The notes beneath the pieces were generated by a model. The model was not told the origin of the DNA and ran no database searches. It saw only the letters and a list, made by a program, of their open reading frames with translations. A DNA stretch of 64,000 bases, taken from positions 62,001-126,000 of the forward strand of contig CAYVIB010000009.1 of the NCBI GenBank assembly GCA_964451365.1, read 5' to 3'. This stretch comes from CAYVIB01 sp964451365. Its GTDB lineage: Bacteria; Pseudomonadota; Gammaproteobacteria; Pseudomonadales; Cellvibrionaceae. The position numbers were made by a program, and so were the translations under genes. The number at the start of each line of letters is the position of its first letter. Position 1 is the first letter of the stretch. Of this stretch, positions 51,113 to 59,768 are shown one piece after another.

Positions 51113-52396
51113 ATGTTGAGTTGGGACGATTACCACGAAGAGCAAACCGGCAAATCCAAAAAAAATGCGGCAAAGCCCGCAATCAACCCCGAAGTACTTG
51201 ACGAAATTGATCTTGACGATGAACAGGAAGCGGCAAAACCGGATCTGAAACCGGCAGAAGCTTCCTCCCGAAAAACCTCGGAAACCAAACCGAAGGAGAT
51301 GGATGCAATCAAGCAGGCACAACAAAGCATTGCCGACCTGGATCCCGCTCCCGGCCTGGAAGAACTGGAAATGGGCGCGGCGCGTGTCGAAGTTGACGAC
51401 AAGAGGATGATCAACTGCCGTGCCGACCTGAACCAACTGGTACCGTTCAAATACGAGTGGGCCTGGCAGAAATATCTCGACGGCTGTGCAAACCATTGGA
51501 TGCCACAGGAAGTGAATATGACTGCCGATGTGGCCTTGTGGAAAAGTGCCGATGGCCTGTCCGAGGACGAGCGCAAAATCGTGATGCGCTCTCTGGGATA
51601 TTTTTCCACGGCCGATTCGCTGGTGGCGAACAACCTGGTGCTGGCCATTTACCGGCACATCACCAACCCGGAGGCGCGCCAGTATCTTTTGCGCCAGGCT
51701 TTCGAAGAGGCGATTCATACTCACGCCTATCAATACTGCATTGAGTCCCTTGGCATGGACGAGGGCGAAGTCTTCAATATGTATCGCGAAGTTCCCTCGG
51801 TGGCAAAGAAGGCCGCCTGGAGTATCGCGCATACCAGCGGCATCAGTAGTCCGGCTTTCCATACCGGCACGCCGGAAACTGACCAGGAACTACTGCGCAA
51901 CCTGGTGGGCTTTTACGTTGTCACCGAAGGTATTTTCTTTTACTGCGGTTTCACCCAAATCCTGTCCATGGGGCGGCGCAACAAAATGACGGGCGTCGCG
52001 GAACAGTTTCAATATATTCTGCGCGATGAGTCCATGCATTTGAATTTTGGCATCGATGTCATTAATCAGATCAAGCTGGAAAACCCGCACCTGTGGACGG
52101 AAAAATTCCAACAGGAAGTCAAACAGATGGTGCTGGAAGGAACTGAACTGGAAATTAATTACGCCCGGGACACCATGCCACGCGGAGTATTGGGCATGAA
52201 TGCCGCGATGATGGAGGAATATCTCCATTTTATTGCCAATCGGCGACTGGCGCAGCTCGGTCTAGGCGAAGCGTACGCAGGAGCGCAGAACCCGTTCCCG
52301 TGGATGAGTGAAATTATGGATTTGCGTAAAGAGAAAAATTTCTTTGAGACGCGTGTCATTGAATATCAAACCGGAGGTGCGTTAAGCTGGGAATAA
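51113..52396 (+). CDS. nrdB: Ribonucleotide reductase class Ia, beta subunit
   Basis: NrdB holds the diiron-tyrosyl radical cofactor. The 427-residue protein has a charged, Lys/Glu/Ala-rich N-terminal extension of about 100 residues before the ferritin-like core. The core has NMTADVALWKS with the first metal Asp, then AFEEAIHTHAYQYCI with Glu, His and the radical Tyr, followed by the later helix ILRDESMHLNFG with Glu and His. The extension and length resemble Pseudomonas NrdB. Confidence 0.94.
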   Translation: MLSWDDYHEEQTGKSKKNAAKPAINPEVLDEIDLDDEQEAAKPDLKPAEASSRKTSETKPKEMDAIKQAQQSIADLDPAPGLEELEMGAARVEVDDKRMINCRADLNQLVPFKYEWAWQKYLDGCANHWMPQEVNMTADVALWKSADGLSEDERKIVMRSLGYFSTADSLVANNLVLAIYRHITNPEARQYLLRQAFEEAIHTHAYQYCIESLGMDEGEVFNMYREVPSVAKKAAWSIAHTSGISSPAFHTGTPETDQELLRNLVGFYVVTEGIFFYCGFTQILSMGRRNKMTGVAEQFQYILRDESMHLNFGIDVINQIKLENPHLWTEKFQQEVKQMVLEGTELEINYARDTMPRGVLGMNAAMMEEYLHFIANRRLAQLGLGEAYAGAQNPFPWMSEIMDLRKEKNFFETRVIEYQTGGALSWE

Positions 52397-52529
52397 TTCG
52401 AACAGCAAGCTGATTTGAATTGCACGGCCAAATAAATGGACCCTTGGGACATTCAAATAATAAAAAAATTTCCCGACCATTTGTTTGGTTATTAATTAAA
52501 ATTTAATTTGCCAACAAGTGAGAGCAGCC

Positions 52530-52760
52530 ATGGGATCAGGCGATAACAACAGCGGTAAAGAATCGCTTAGTAATTTAAAGTCCGGTCAACCCGTCTCAGC
52601 CAGAGAATTGGTGAATGCGATAAACGAGTTGGCAAAAACTGTGTCGTCGCTTAACCAGGCAGTGGTACAGTTGCAAAACTCCCTGCGCACACGCGCTAAC
52701 GGTAAAAGCACTTTTTCGGAAAAGGAAGAAAATAACCGGCCTCCAAAAACAATACACTAA
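52530..52760 (+). CDS. Small coiled-coil protein of unknown function
   Basis: The 76-residue protein has a hydrophilic start and one amphipathic helix (SARELVNAINELAKTVSSLN, continuing to NSLRT), then a charged tail. No family is recognised. It lies 130 bp after nrdB and 33 bp before the next gene. The ATG at 52530 was preferred to the GTG at 52518, but neither has a strong ribosome site. Confidence 0.55.
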   Translation: MGSGDNNSGKESLSNLKSGQPVSARELVNAINELAKTVSSLNQAVVQLQNSLRTRANGKSTFSEKEENNRPPKTIH

Positions 52761-52793
52761 TTAATATATTTCACTAATCGGAAGGATTCACGA

Positions 52794-53351
52794 ATGTACT
52801 CATTGCACACTGTTACCGGTAATTCAGGACAAGACGAAAAGGGAAACCAAGATTACTCTTCCCCGGATCGTGAAAGCAGAGCTTTCCGTGCTTCGGGGCC
52901 AGATGCTTCAGGTTCAGGTGCGTCCGGTTCAGGTGCGTCCGGTATAGTCACCCGTACTCTCGACAACAAAACACGAAACATTATCAGAACCCTGCGCAAT
53001 CTGCGCGACGACCTCAAGCGTATTTATCCCAGGGATATCATGCCCAGCACGTGGATGATTAAATGTCTCGTGGTAAATTGCGAGCCTTGTCAGTCGCACC
53101 AGGCTCCCCTCCCCGGTGAAAGTTGGGACAACTGTGTTATCAACGTAATGCAACGCCTGCTGGCAAAGACCGAAAATGCTTTTGAAATTCGCAATTCATT
53201 TTTTGAACTGGACGGTGTCACGCCGTTGTTTCCCAATCACGAATTGTTCGGGCCGCAGCACGCCAACCGCTTCGCAAAACTGGCGGTTCAACACTTGAAA
53301 GTGCAACTGGGCAAGGACGAGAATGTATGGCCGGCGCGGGCAATCCGATAG
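52794..53351 (+). CDS. Unknown protein with Ser-Gly-Ala repeat linker
   Basis: The 185-residue protein has a disordered N-terminus containing a 15-bp DNA repeat (52911-52940) that encodes GSGAS units. A helical domain of about 130 residues follows: TRNIIRTLRNLRDDLKRIYP, STWMIKCLVVNC, NVMQRLLAKT and ANRFAKLAVQHLK. The helix pattern faintly recalls the C-terminal helical bundle of OAS-like nucleotidyltransferases, but there is no catalytic motif, so this is only an impression. The 3' end overlaps the DUF6231 gene by 25 bp. Confidence 0.65.
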   Translation: MYSLHTVTGNSGQDEKGNQDYSSPDRESRAFRASGPDASGSGASGSGASGIVTRTLDNKTRNIIRTLRNLRDDLKRIYPRDIMPSTWMIKCLVVNCEPCQSHQAPLPGESWDNCVINVMQRLLAKTENAFEIRNSFFELDGVTPLFPNHELFGPQHANRFAKLAVQHLKVQLGKDENVWPARAIR

Positions 53352-53791
53352 CTGACTTTCTCCTTCAACATTCTGTTAAAACGCTTTTATACTGCGGCGA
53401 AAGTGCCCCTGAAGTCCTTGAACTGCTCCAACACTCCCGGATAAACGTCCACCCCTGCTCCTGCTCCCAGGTGCACGATCTAAGCGAACAATTTGATTTC
53501 GCGTTGGTTTACAACTGTCTTGAACACCTGGATAAATCACAGGGCACCAGGGTGATTGGCCATCTGCGCAACGCGGTCAGCCCCCGTATCTGGCTGCTGG
53601 GTTCCGGCGGCGATCTGTGGCAGTTCGGCGATTATATTGCCCTGGGCTTCAAATCCCTTAAGCCCATTACGCTGCACAACGAAAAGCTGCGGAATTATTT
53701 TTACGACCTGGGGACGTACAATAAAAAGCGGGACTGGAATAATCCAAAATATTGGGCAAACCCGGAGAACTGGAATAAATATCGCTGGTGA
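53327..53791 (+). CDS. DUF6231-like, methyltransferase-fold protein
   Basis: The 154-residue protein reads like a stripped SAM-dependent methyltransferase fold: VKTLLYCGESAPEVLELLQ, then FDFALVYNCLEHLDKSQG, then IWLLGSGGDLWQFGDYIALG. The end, DWNNPKYWANPENWNKYRW, matches the signature I know from pseudomonad DUF6231 proteins. The usual glycine-rich SAM loop is weak. It begins inside the previous gene. Function is unknown. Confidence 0.75.
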   Translation: MAGAGNPIADFLLQHSVKTLLYCGESAPEVLELLQHSRINVHPCSCSQVHDLSEQFDFALVYNCLEHLDKSQGTRVIGHLRNAVSPRIWLLGSGGDLWQFGDYIALGFKSLKPITLHNEKLRNYFYDLGTYNKKRDWNNPKYWANPENWNKYRW

Positions 53792-53870
53792 GACCAATAC
53801 CTGTCGGACCATTGCTTACCCGCGCAACGGCTATGCTTAATTTTTTCCTGATAATGTGAGCGCGAATATC

Positions 53871-54824
53871 CTACTGCTGACTCAACCACTCGTCATCGGA
53901 CTCGTCGGTAATATCCGCGAACAGCGGCGTGGAGAGATAACGCTCCCCAGTGTCCGGCAGCATGGCCAGAATACTGCTGCCTTCCGGTGCCTTGGCCGCC
54001 ACCTTCAGCGCCGCCGCCATAGTGGCGCCGGAGGAAATGCCACAGAAAATTCCCTCTTCCATCGCCAGTTTTTTTGCCGTGGCAATCGCTTCGTCATCGG
54101 AGACGGTAAGGATTTCGTCCCCCACCGAGCGATCCAGCACCGCCGGTACAAAGTCGGGAGTCCAGCCTTGAATTTTGTGGGGTGACCAGGGATTACCGGA
54201 CAGCATGGAGGCATTCTCGGGCTCGGCGACAACAACTTTTAAATCCGGCCGGGCCAGTTTCAACACCTGTCCCGCTCCGGTCAGCGTACCGCCCGTTCCC
54301 CAGCCGGTAACAAAGTAGTCCAGGTCATAGCCGGCAAACGCCCGCAAAATCTCCGGGCCCGTGGTATTGCGGTGGTATGCGGGATTGGCGCCATTTTCGA
54401 ACTGGCGGGCCAGGAACCAGCCATGCTTTTCCGCCAGCTCCGCGGCGCGTTTTACCATGCCGGTGCCCTTCTCGGCCGCCGGTGTGAGTATCACCTTCGC
54501 ACCCAGGGCCTTCATCAGTTTGCGGCGCTCCACGGAAAACGTCTCCGCCATGGTGGCAACAAAGGGATAACCTTTTGCGGCGCAGACCATTGCCAACGCA
54601 ATACCGGTGTTGCCCGAAGTTGCCTCGACCACCGTCTGGCCAGGCTTAAGGGTACCCCGCTTTTCCGCGTCCTCGATGATGGCAATAGCCAGGCGGTCCT
54701 TAACCGACGCCATCGGGTTAAAGGCCTCCACCTTGACATACATCTTCTGGTTTCCCGGCGCCATCCGGTTAATACGCACCACCGGAGTGTTGCCAATAGT
54801 TTGAAGAATATTCTCGTATATCAT
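53871..54824 (-). CDS. cysK: Cysteine synthase A
   Basis: CysK makes cysteine from O-acetylserine and sulfide with PLP. The 317-residue protein has the PLP Lys in FNPMASVKDRLAIAIIEDA, then VVEATSGNTGIALAMVCAAKGY, FENGANPAYHRNTTGPEI, VTGWGTGGTLTGAGQVLK and GIFCGISSGATMAAAL. The start MIYENILQTIGNTPVVRINRM is typical. Confidence 0.95.
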   Translation of the reverse strand: MIYENILQTIGNTPVVRINRMAPGNQKMYVKVEAFNPMASVKDRLAIAIIEDAEKRGTLKPGQTVVEATSGNTGIALAMVCAAKGYPFVATMAETFSVERRKLMKALGAKVILTPAAEKGTGMVKRAAELAEKHGWFLARQFENGANPAYHRNTTGPEILRAFAGYDLDYFVTGWGTGGTLTGAGQVLKLARPDLKVVVAEPENASMLSGNPWSPHKIQGWTPDFVPAVLDRSVGDEILTVSDDEAIATAKKLAMEEGIFCGISSGATMAAALKVAAKAPEGSSILAMLPDTGERYLSTPLFADITDESDDEWLSQQ

Positions 54825-54987
54825 CTCAGGGCTCCTTGTTGGCGTTGGATGTGCAAGCGTATCGCTTTTGCCACCCGGAAACCAGTACCCAAAAGGGCAG
54901 GCAGAGGTGGCAGAAAAAATGAAAATGGCGTCAACTGAAAATCATGGGTGTCATTGTGTGAATAGCGACTCCGGGCATGTCCGATGG

Positions 54988-55016
54988 CTTACAAGTTTTG
55001 TAAGCAATTTCCTACA
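54988..55016 (+). promoter_or_regulatory. GacA-type activator site upstream of the small RNA
   Basis: TGTAAG-CAATTT-CCTACA (54999-55016) matches the GacA consensus TGTAAG-N6-CTTACA with one mismatch. The TGTAAG half also ends a second palindrome, CTTACA-N5-TGTAAG (54988-55004). The site centre is about 60 bp before the likely start of the RNA near 55066, in line with GacA-controlled rsm/csr promoters as I recall them. Confidence 0.75.
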
Positions 55017-55065
55017 AACTATTCAGACAATCTCCACTGTCCAACACCCCGCATATGTACCAAAA

Positions 55066-55502
55066 TGTTTACAACAAGGACGTACACAGGAAGTGACGGT
55101 TGCCAGGCACGGCAAACGGACGCGCAACAAACACGGAGGTCCGCAAGGATGTTCCCGGGGCCAGGACGGTCAATGGATGCGCAGGGAATGTCGACAGGGC
55201 AGTCTGGAAATGGATGCATCGCAGGAAAGGAAAAGCCCGGGATGGCCAGGGACTGCAACGGACGCAGGCCGATAGGGATAGCAAGGGATAAGGATATCAA
55301 GGGGAGCACGGCGGACCAGGATGGCCTCGCCTCAGGGACGTTATCGGGAGGAAGGACGGCGCGGGAAAGCCAAAGGATGCGTTCACAGGGAAGTTTTTCA
55401 CGGAACGGAAAGGCCAGGACAATGCGCCAGGGTCGGCGCCCAGGACTCTTGAACCCCTTTTCGAAAAAAATACCGGTATACAGGCCATACCGGTATTTTT
55501 TT
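55066..55502 (+). ncRNA. CsrB/RsmZ-like CsrA-sequestering small RNA
   Basis: I count about 32 GGA triplets between 55078 and 55445, many as AGGA, AGGGA or CAGGA, the CsrA/RsmA-binding core, against about 6 expected by chance. The plus-strand composition is strongly purine-rich and does not look coding; the open frames crossing it (54868-55275, 54984-55685) have no family resemblance. A GacA-type site precedes it and a strong intrinsic terminator ends it. Length, about 430 nt, is near E. coli CsrB (369 nt) and longer than RsmY/RsmZ. The RNA would titrate CsrA and so raise translation of CsrA-repressed messages. The 5' end is an estimate. Confidence 0.85.
55464..55502 (+). terminator. Intrinsic terminator of the CsrB-like RNA
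   Basis: ATACCGGTAT (55470-55479) and ATACCGGTAT (55487-55496) pair around a 7-nt loop, extended by A-T pairs and followed by a run of at least seven T on the plus strand. It may also stop the thioredoxin-like gene, which ends at 55532 on the other strand. Confidence 0.88.
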
Positions 55503-55531
55503 ATCCCTTTAAAAAAAACTTTGCAAAATCT

Positions 55532-56077
55532 TCACTGCTTCCATTTGATATTACAACCCAGGCTCGGCACCTGTTCCGCGGGAACGGCTTTGTCCGACAA
55601 TACGGCATCCAGCGCCGCTCTCAGGTCCCGCCCGGTGACAGCTTCGCCATTGCCGGGGCGCGAAGAATCGAACTGCCCGCGATAAACCAGTTCCAAATTC
55701 CCGTCGAAGAGAAAAAAATCCGGTGTGCAGGCGGCATCGTAGGCTTTCGCCACATCCTGGCTCTCGTCGTACAGATACGGAAAACCCAAGTCCAGGGCCG
55801 CCATTTTGTCCGGCGCATCGTCCGGATAACCTTGCACATCATTGGAACTGATGCCGACAATACCGATCTCCCTGTCCCGATAATCGCGACCGAGTTCGCG
55901 CAACCCATTGAGGATGTGCTTAACAAACGGACAGTGATTGCACATAAAAATAACCAGCAAGCCCTTTTGCCGTTTTACGTCATCCCTGGCCACCTCCTGT
56001 CCCGTTGCCGGATTCAATAACTTGAAATCCGGTGCCGGCGTTCCAAGATCAACCATGGTTGAGGGTGTCTTAGCCAT
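55532..56077 (-). CDS. Thioredoxin-fold protein (AhpC/TSA-TlpA type)
   Basis: The 181-residue protein has no signal peptide. Its thioredoxin fold reads VDLGTPAPDFKLLNPATG, then LLVIFMCNHCPFVKHI with the CxxC pair CNHC, then FPYLYDESQDVAKAYDAACTPDFFLFD containing the cis-Pro. It is related to uncharacterised 'thioredoxin family' reductases with the CNHCPFVKH motif. An oxidoreductase role is inferred. Confidence 0.85.
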   Translation of the reverse strand: MAKTPSTMVDLGTPAPDFKLLNPATGQEVARDDVKRQKGLLVIFMCNHCPFVKHILNGLRELGRDYRDREIGIVGISSNDVQGYPDDAPDKMAALDLGFPYLYDESQDVAKAYDAACTPDFFLFDGNLELVYRGQFDSSRPGNGEAVTGRDLRAALDAVLSDKAVPAEQVPSLGCNIKWKQ

Positions 56078-56126
56078 AATGTTCCTCCTTTTATTTGGCC
56101 GGGTACTATATCAAAACCAGCCCTGA

Positions 56127-57689
56127 TCAAAACCACCGCCCACGAAATGTGACAACGCTATGCAATATATTGTCCCGCATTTCCGCGGCTGTCGTGCAAG
56201 GCAGGTATGGCACCTGAACAGTACCGTCTCCGCTCCAGATAACCAGATGTGCAAGGCCACACCATTTAAGCCACGGCGGTTGGCTCAGTCGGATTTTTTG
56301 TATTTTTGCCGCCGGGACATAGACAAGCTTTCGCCCGATAAATCCGGACCTGACCACCAGCCAGTTTTCATCCAGGAAATAGCCAAACCGGCGCCAGTAG
56401 CGCCGCGAAGCCAGCATCGACAGAACCAGGACCATGGCACCCGCCAGCATTGCACGAATCGGCGACTCCAGTAGCGCAATCGCCAAGCTGGCGGCCAGCA
56501 TGGCGAAAAGGCTCCCCTTCAGTATGCCCCGCAGCCAATACTGAAACCGGCTGACTCTCGTCCACTCGGTATCGGGTAGTTTCAGCTGCGCCCTGATCTG
56601 CGTCAGCCGCGTGTTATCGAGCACCGGAACCAGGAAATTCCTGCCTTCCTGCTGCTGTTGCATAACCACCCCGCCGGCCTTGCTGATGGCCAGGCTGTAG
56701 CGCTTCAGCCAGCGGGCAAACAAACCCTGCGCCACCGTCACTTTCTGCAGTTTGTGCAGGCGAAACCCCCTTGTTTTTACCGTCAGCAAGCCTGCCCGGT
56801 ACTGATACTGGTCGCGCCCACCAACAAGCTGGTAATCCCAAAAGCGTACAAGGGCAATCAATACCGACAATGCAAACAGGGAAATCAATCCGGATATCAA
56901 CGAAAGTAATATGGCGATGGCAATCAGAAAGGCTGTACCACCCTGCATGAATTCAATTACCCGGGCGAGAAATTCACTGTTCTCGAAGTAAGACTCCAGG
57001 TGCACAGCGTAAATATCGAAGTGTTGCCAAAACGGCGCGGACAGCGGAAGCAAAAAAAGCAGGCCATTGTGCATTAAACCGTAACGCGCCAGTTCCGACG
57101 CGGGCAGATTCAATTTGTATAGCGGTTCCGTCTCCATCGGTGCGCCAGCATTTTCCGCCGCGCTTTTTTCTTCACCGGTGCCGGCTGAAAACTTTTGGTA
57201 GTCGAGAATTTTGGTTTTTAATTCTTCCGCTTCGGCAAAAGGCAGGCCCGGCAAATCCACCTCTTTTTGCGCCGATCCGGCACTTTCCAGCCCCAGCGTC
57301 GCCAGACCAAAGGGCCGGAAATAATACGGCTGCGAAATGTCGGCCTGCTGCACGCGGTCGTAATACAGGGTGAGACGCTTGCGCCTGAATACACCGCGCT
57401 GCAACTGGATACGATCTTCCTCTTCCCGGAAACGGAAAAACCAGTATTCCAAAAAAACCGAGAGAAAAAATAAAACCGCCAGCAGATAAATGCCGTAGTC
57501 CCAGAACAGCGCCTGGATAGTTTCCCCTCCGGCCCATACCCCGACCAATGCCGGCCAAAGGTTAATGGACCGCTTTATCGTATCGAAGGCAAAGTACGCG
57601 GTGGCGATGGAGGACACCCGCCGCCAGCGACGGTAATCCACCGCGCCGGTGCCTGCCTGTGCCGCGCCCGAATCAGAGAAGTTCTTCAT
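56127..57689 (-). CDS. YdbT-like PH-domain membrane protein
   Basis: The 520-residue protein has several membrane helices alternating with bacterial PH (bPH2) domains. The first begins after FFLSVFLEYWFFRFREEEDR with RGVFRRKRLTLYYDRVQQAD. The second contains AGLLTVKTRGFRLHKLQKV; the third contains SGFIGRKLVYVPAAKIQKIR. The pattern matches YdbT, which occurs with YdbS. The start overlaps the ydbS end by 17 bp. No biochemical role is established. Confidence 0.85.
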   Translation of the reverse strand: MKNFSDSGAAQAGTGAVDYRRWRRVSSIATAYFAFDTIKRSINLWPALVGVWAGGETIQALFWDYGIYLLAVLFFLSVFLEYWFFRFREEEDRIQLQRGVFRRKRLTLYYDRVQQADISQPYYFRPFGLATLGLESAGSAQKEVDLPGLPFAEAEELKTKILDYQKFSAGTGEEKSAAENAGAPMETEPLYKLNLPASELARYGLMHNGLLFLLPLSAPFWQHFDIYAVHLESYFENSEFLARVIEFMQGGTAFLIAIAILLSLISGLISLFALSVLIALVRFWDYQLVGGRDQYQYRAGLLTVKTRGFRLHKLQKVTVAQGLFARWLKRYSLAISKAGGVVMQQQQEGRNFLVPVLDNTRLTQIRAQLKLPDTEWTRVSRFQYWLRGILKGSLFAMLAASLAIALLESPIRAMLAGAMVLVLSMLASRRYWRRFGYFLDENWLVVRSGFIGRKLVYVPAAKIQKIRLSQPPWLKWCGLAHLVIWSGDGTVQVPYLPCTTAAEMRDNILHSVVTFRGRWF

Positions 57690-58209
57690 CCAACTCCTCG
57701 CGAGCGACTTGCCTTAACAGTTGCGCTTTTAACTTTTTCGCCTCGTTTACTTCCAGGCCAGGCAGCTTTAAATCCGATTGATGACCACCCGCGGTAAACA
57801 GCGCGAGTTTACTCAGGCCCAACCATCTCTCGATTGGCCCCTGGGTCACCTCCATATGCTGAATGCGATTGATGCCGAGGGAGGTGGTCGTGCGCCACCA
57901 GCACCCCTTGCGCATATTCATATCCAGTTCGCGCAACAAATATTGGGTAAAGCGAACACGCTTGGGTACCCACACGGTGGCGAGAAAGAGAAAAATCAGC
58001 AGAACGACAATATTGGCGGCGATAACAATATCAAATGGCAAGCTACCATCGAGCAGGTAAAGCCCCCAGGGGATTACGGCAACCAACGCACTGTAAATAA
58101 ATAAATTGATTCGCAACTCCGTCGCGTAGCGTGGGCTGACGGGCTGCCACGTTTCGTTATCCAGCGAATCCATCGCCAAAACGGTTACCGCTGTATTCTG
58201 AATTTCCAT
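57673..58209 (-). CDS. YdbS-like PH-domain membrane protein
   Basis: The 178-residue protein has two membrane helices (about residues 32-52 and 58-78) and then a bPH2 domain: RVRFTQYLLRELDMNMRKGC, TTTSLGINRIQHMEVTQGPI, and LALFTAGGHQSDLKLPGL. It is translated first and overlaps ydbT, so the two products likely act together. Confidence 0.87.
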   Translation of the reverse strand: MEIQNTAVTVLAMDSLDNETWQPVSPRYATELRINLFIYSALVAVIPWGLYLLDGSLPFDIVIAANIVVLLIFLFLATVWVPKRVRFTQYLLRELDMNMRKGCWWRTTTSLGINRIQHMEVTQGPIERWLGLSKLALFTAGGHQSDLKLPGLEVNEAKKLKAQLLRQVAREELDEELL

Positions 58210-58280
58210 ACCGTGCTCTCAAGTTTGCTTGGGCACAGGATATAGGAATTTGCCTGAGATTAGAATGTGCGCCCAGCGAA

Positions 58281-58889
58281 TCAGAAAAGCCAGATGGCAA
58301 CGGCGGTATAAACCATCAACAGCATCATTATCCAACTGTAGCAGCGCTTCCAGAATGGGTCCGCGAGATAGTGTTTTATGGTCGCTCCAATCACGGCCCA
58401 ACTACCCGAACTCGGTGCCCCCACCGCGGTAAAAACCACACAAAGCATCACAATGGATAGAAATTGCGAATCCGTTTGCGGAACAAAAAGTGAGCCGGCG
58501 GTAATCGTCATGATCCACGCCTTGGGATTGATAAACTGGAACAGTGCCGCATGCAAAAAGGAAAAAGGTCTGGCGGTATCCCCACTAAGACTGTCAATGC
58601 TATTGATTCTGATACTCCAGGCGAGGTAACCAAGGTAACCGGTACCGGCCAGCTTCAGCAACAAACCCGCAACAGGAATACTCATCAGCAACACGCCCAC
58701 TCCGTACGCGCAAAGCGCCAGTTGGATCGCAAAACCAAACTGGATACCCAGAATATGTCGCAGACTTCGGCGAAAACCGAAACGCACGCCGGAGTTTAAC
58801 AACAGGAGATTATTCGGACCTGGTGTTATCGATGCGACAAAAGCAAAAGCGGCAAGAGGCAATAATGTTTCCATCGTGGTCATATGCAT
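58281..58889 (-). CDS. LysE-family amino acid exporter
   Basis: The 202-residue protein has six membrane helices with the LysE/RhtB signatures ASITPGPNNLLLLNSGVRFG and FQFINPKAWIMTITAG. Such proteins export amino acids or analogues. It is 28 bp downstream of the phzF-like gene on the same strand. A start at 58883 (MTTMETLL) is equally possible. Confidence 0.88.
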   Translation of the reverse strand: MHMTTMETLLPLAAFAFVASITPGPNNLLLLNSGVRFGFRRSLRHILGIQFGFAIQLALCAYGVGVLLMSIPVAGLLLKLAGTGYLGYLAWSIRINSIDSLSGDTARPFSFLHAALFQFINPKAWIMTITAGSLFVPQTDSQFLSIVMLCVVFTAVGAPSSGSWAVIGATIKHYLADPFWKRCYSWIMMLLMVYTAVAIWLF

Positions 58890-58917
58890 TTATCAGAGGA
58901 TTTCTTTAATGTACGGA

Positions 58918-59721
58918 CTAAACCAACAATTGCCCTTCAAAAACAGTTACCGCCCGACCTTTTATCAGTAGCTCCGACCCCCGAATTTCAATTTCCATAA
59001 AACCGGAGCGTGCGGAACACTGGAATGATTTCAACTTTGTTTTGCCGAGTTTGTTCGCCCAGAACGGCGCCATGAAAGTATGGGTTGCTCCGGTAACAGG
59101 GTCTTCGTTTGTGCCACTCCAGGGCCAGAAATAACGGGAATAAAAATCGTAACCTTCCAGTCCGGGTGCCGTTACCAACACGCCATTGATGGTGTTGTGC
59201 GATTGTCGCAAACGCCCGAAATCCGGTGCCAAAGCGCGCAGCTTTTCGGCACTGGCTATCTCCAGCATCAGGATATTGTTTTCCTCGTTATAGGAGACAC
59301 TGGTTACTTGCGGCAAACCGAGAGCATCCAGCAGCGCTTCCGGTACTTTGGCCGGGCGTACCGGGTATACCGGAAATTTCATCGCGATTTGATCGCCGGA
59401 CTTGTTGACTTCCAGCCAGACTCCCCTGACGGTTTTAAAACGAAGCGTATCAACGCCAGGTTTTTCAAAAAGCACCCTGGCCGACGCGAGGGTGGCATGA
59501 CCGCAGAGAGGAATTTCCGTTTGCGGGGAAAAATAGCGGATGGAAAAACTTTCACACCCGTCCAGCGGCACAACAAAAGCGGTTTCCGATAAGTTCAGTT
59601 CCGCCGCAATATCCAGCATTCGCACTTCCGGAACGGGAGTTTCCGCCAGGCATACGCCGGCGGGATTGCCTTTAAAGGCCTTATCGGTAAATGAATCCAC
59701 GATATATGTTTTCACTGGCAT
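58918..59721 (-). CDS. PhzF-family isomerase-like protein
   Basis: The 267-residue protein shows both PhzF halves: TYIVDSFTDKAFKGNPAGVC at the start, AELNLSETAFVVPLD with the catalytic Glu, PQTEIPLCGHATLASARVL, and NEDPVTGATHTFMAPFWA. PhzF relatives isomerise or epimerise amino-acid-like compounds. The ATG at 59721 was chosen after a CAGGTG ribosome site. It faces the MocR-type gene, which may control it. Confidence 0.87.
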   Translation of the reverse strand: MPVKTYIVDSFTDKAFKGNPAGVCLAETPVPEVRMLDIAAELNLSETAFVVPLDGCESFSIRYFSPQTEIPLCGHATLASARVLFEKPGVDTLRFKTVRGVWLEVNKSGDQIAMKFPVYPVRPAKVPEALLDALGLPQVTSVSYNEENNILMLEIASAEKLRALAPDFGRLRQSHNTINGVLVTAPGLEGYDFYSRYFWPWSGTNEDPVTGATHTFMAPFWANKLGKTKLKSFQCSARSGFMEIEIRGSELLIKGRAVTVFEGQLLV

Positions 59722-59768
59722 CACCTGTCGTTTTACATTCCGGTTTACTTTAGGGGGCATACGCAATA

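Noticed and set aside
52794..53351. OAS/CD-NTase-like immune protein
   Set aside because: The helix pattern is only suggestive and no nucleotidyltransferase catalytic motif is present, so no defence system is claimed.
54868..55685. Two long plus-strand open frames (54868-55275 and 54984-55685) across the cysK-thioredoxin gap
   Set aside because: Their translations are Gly/Arg/Gln-rich and have no family resemblance. The region is better explained by the GGA-rich small RNA with a promoter-type site and terminator.
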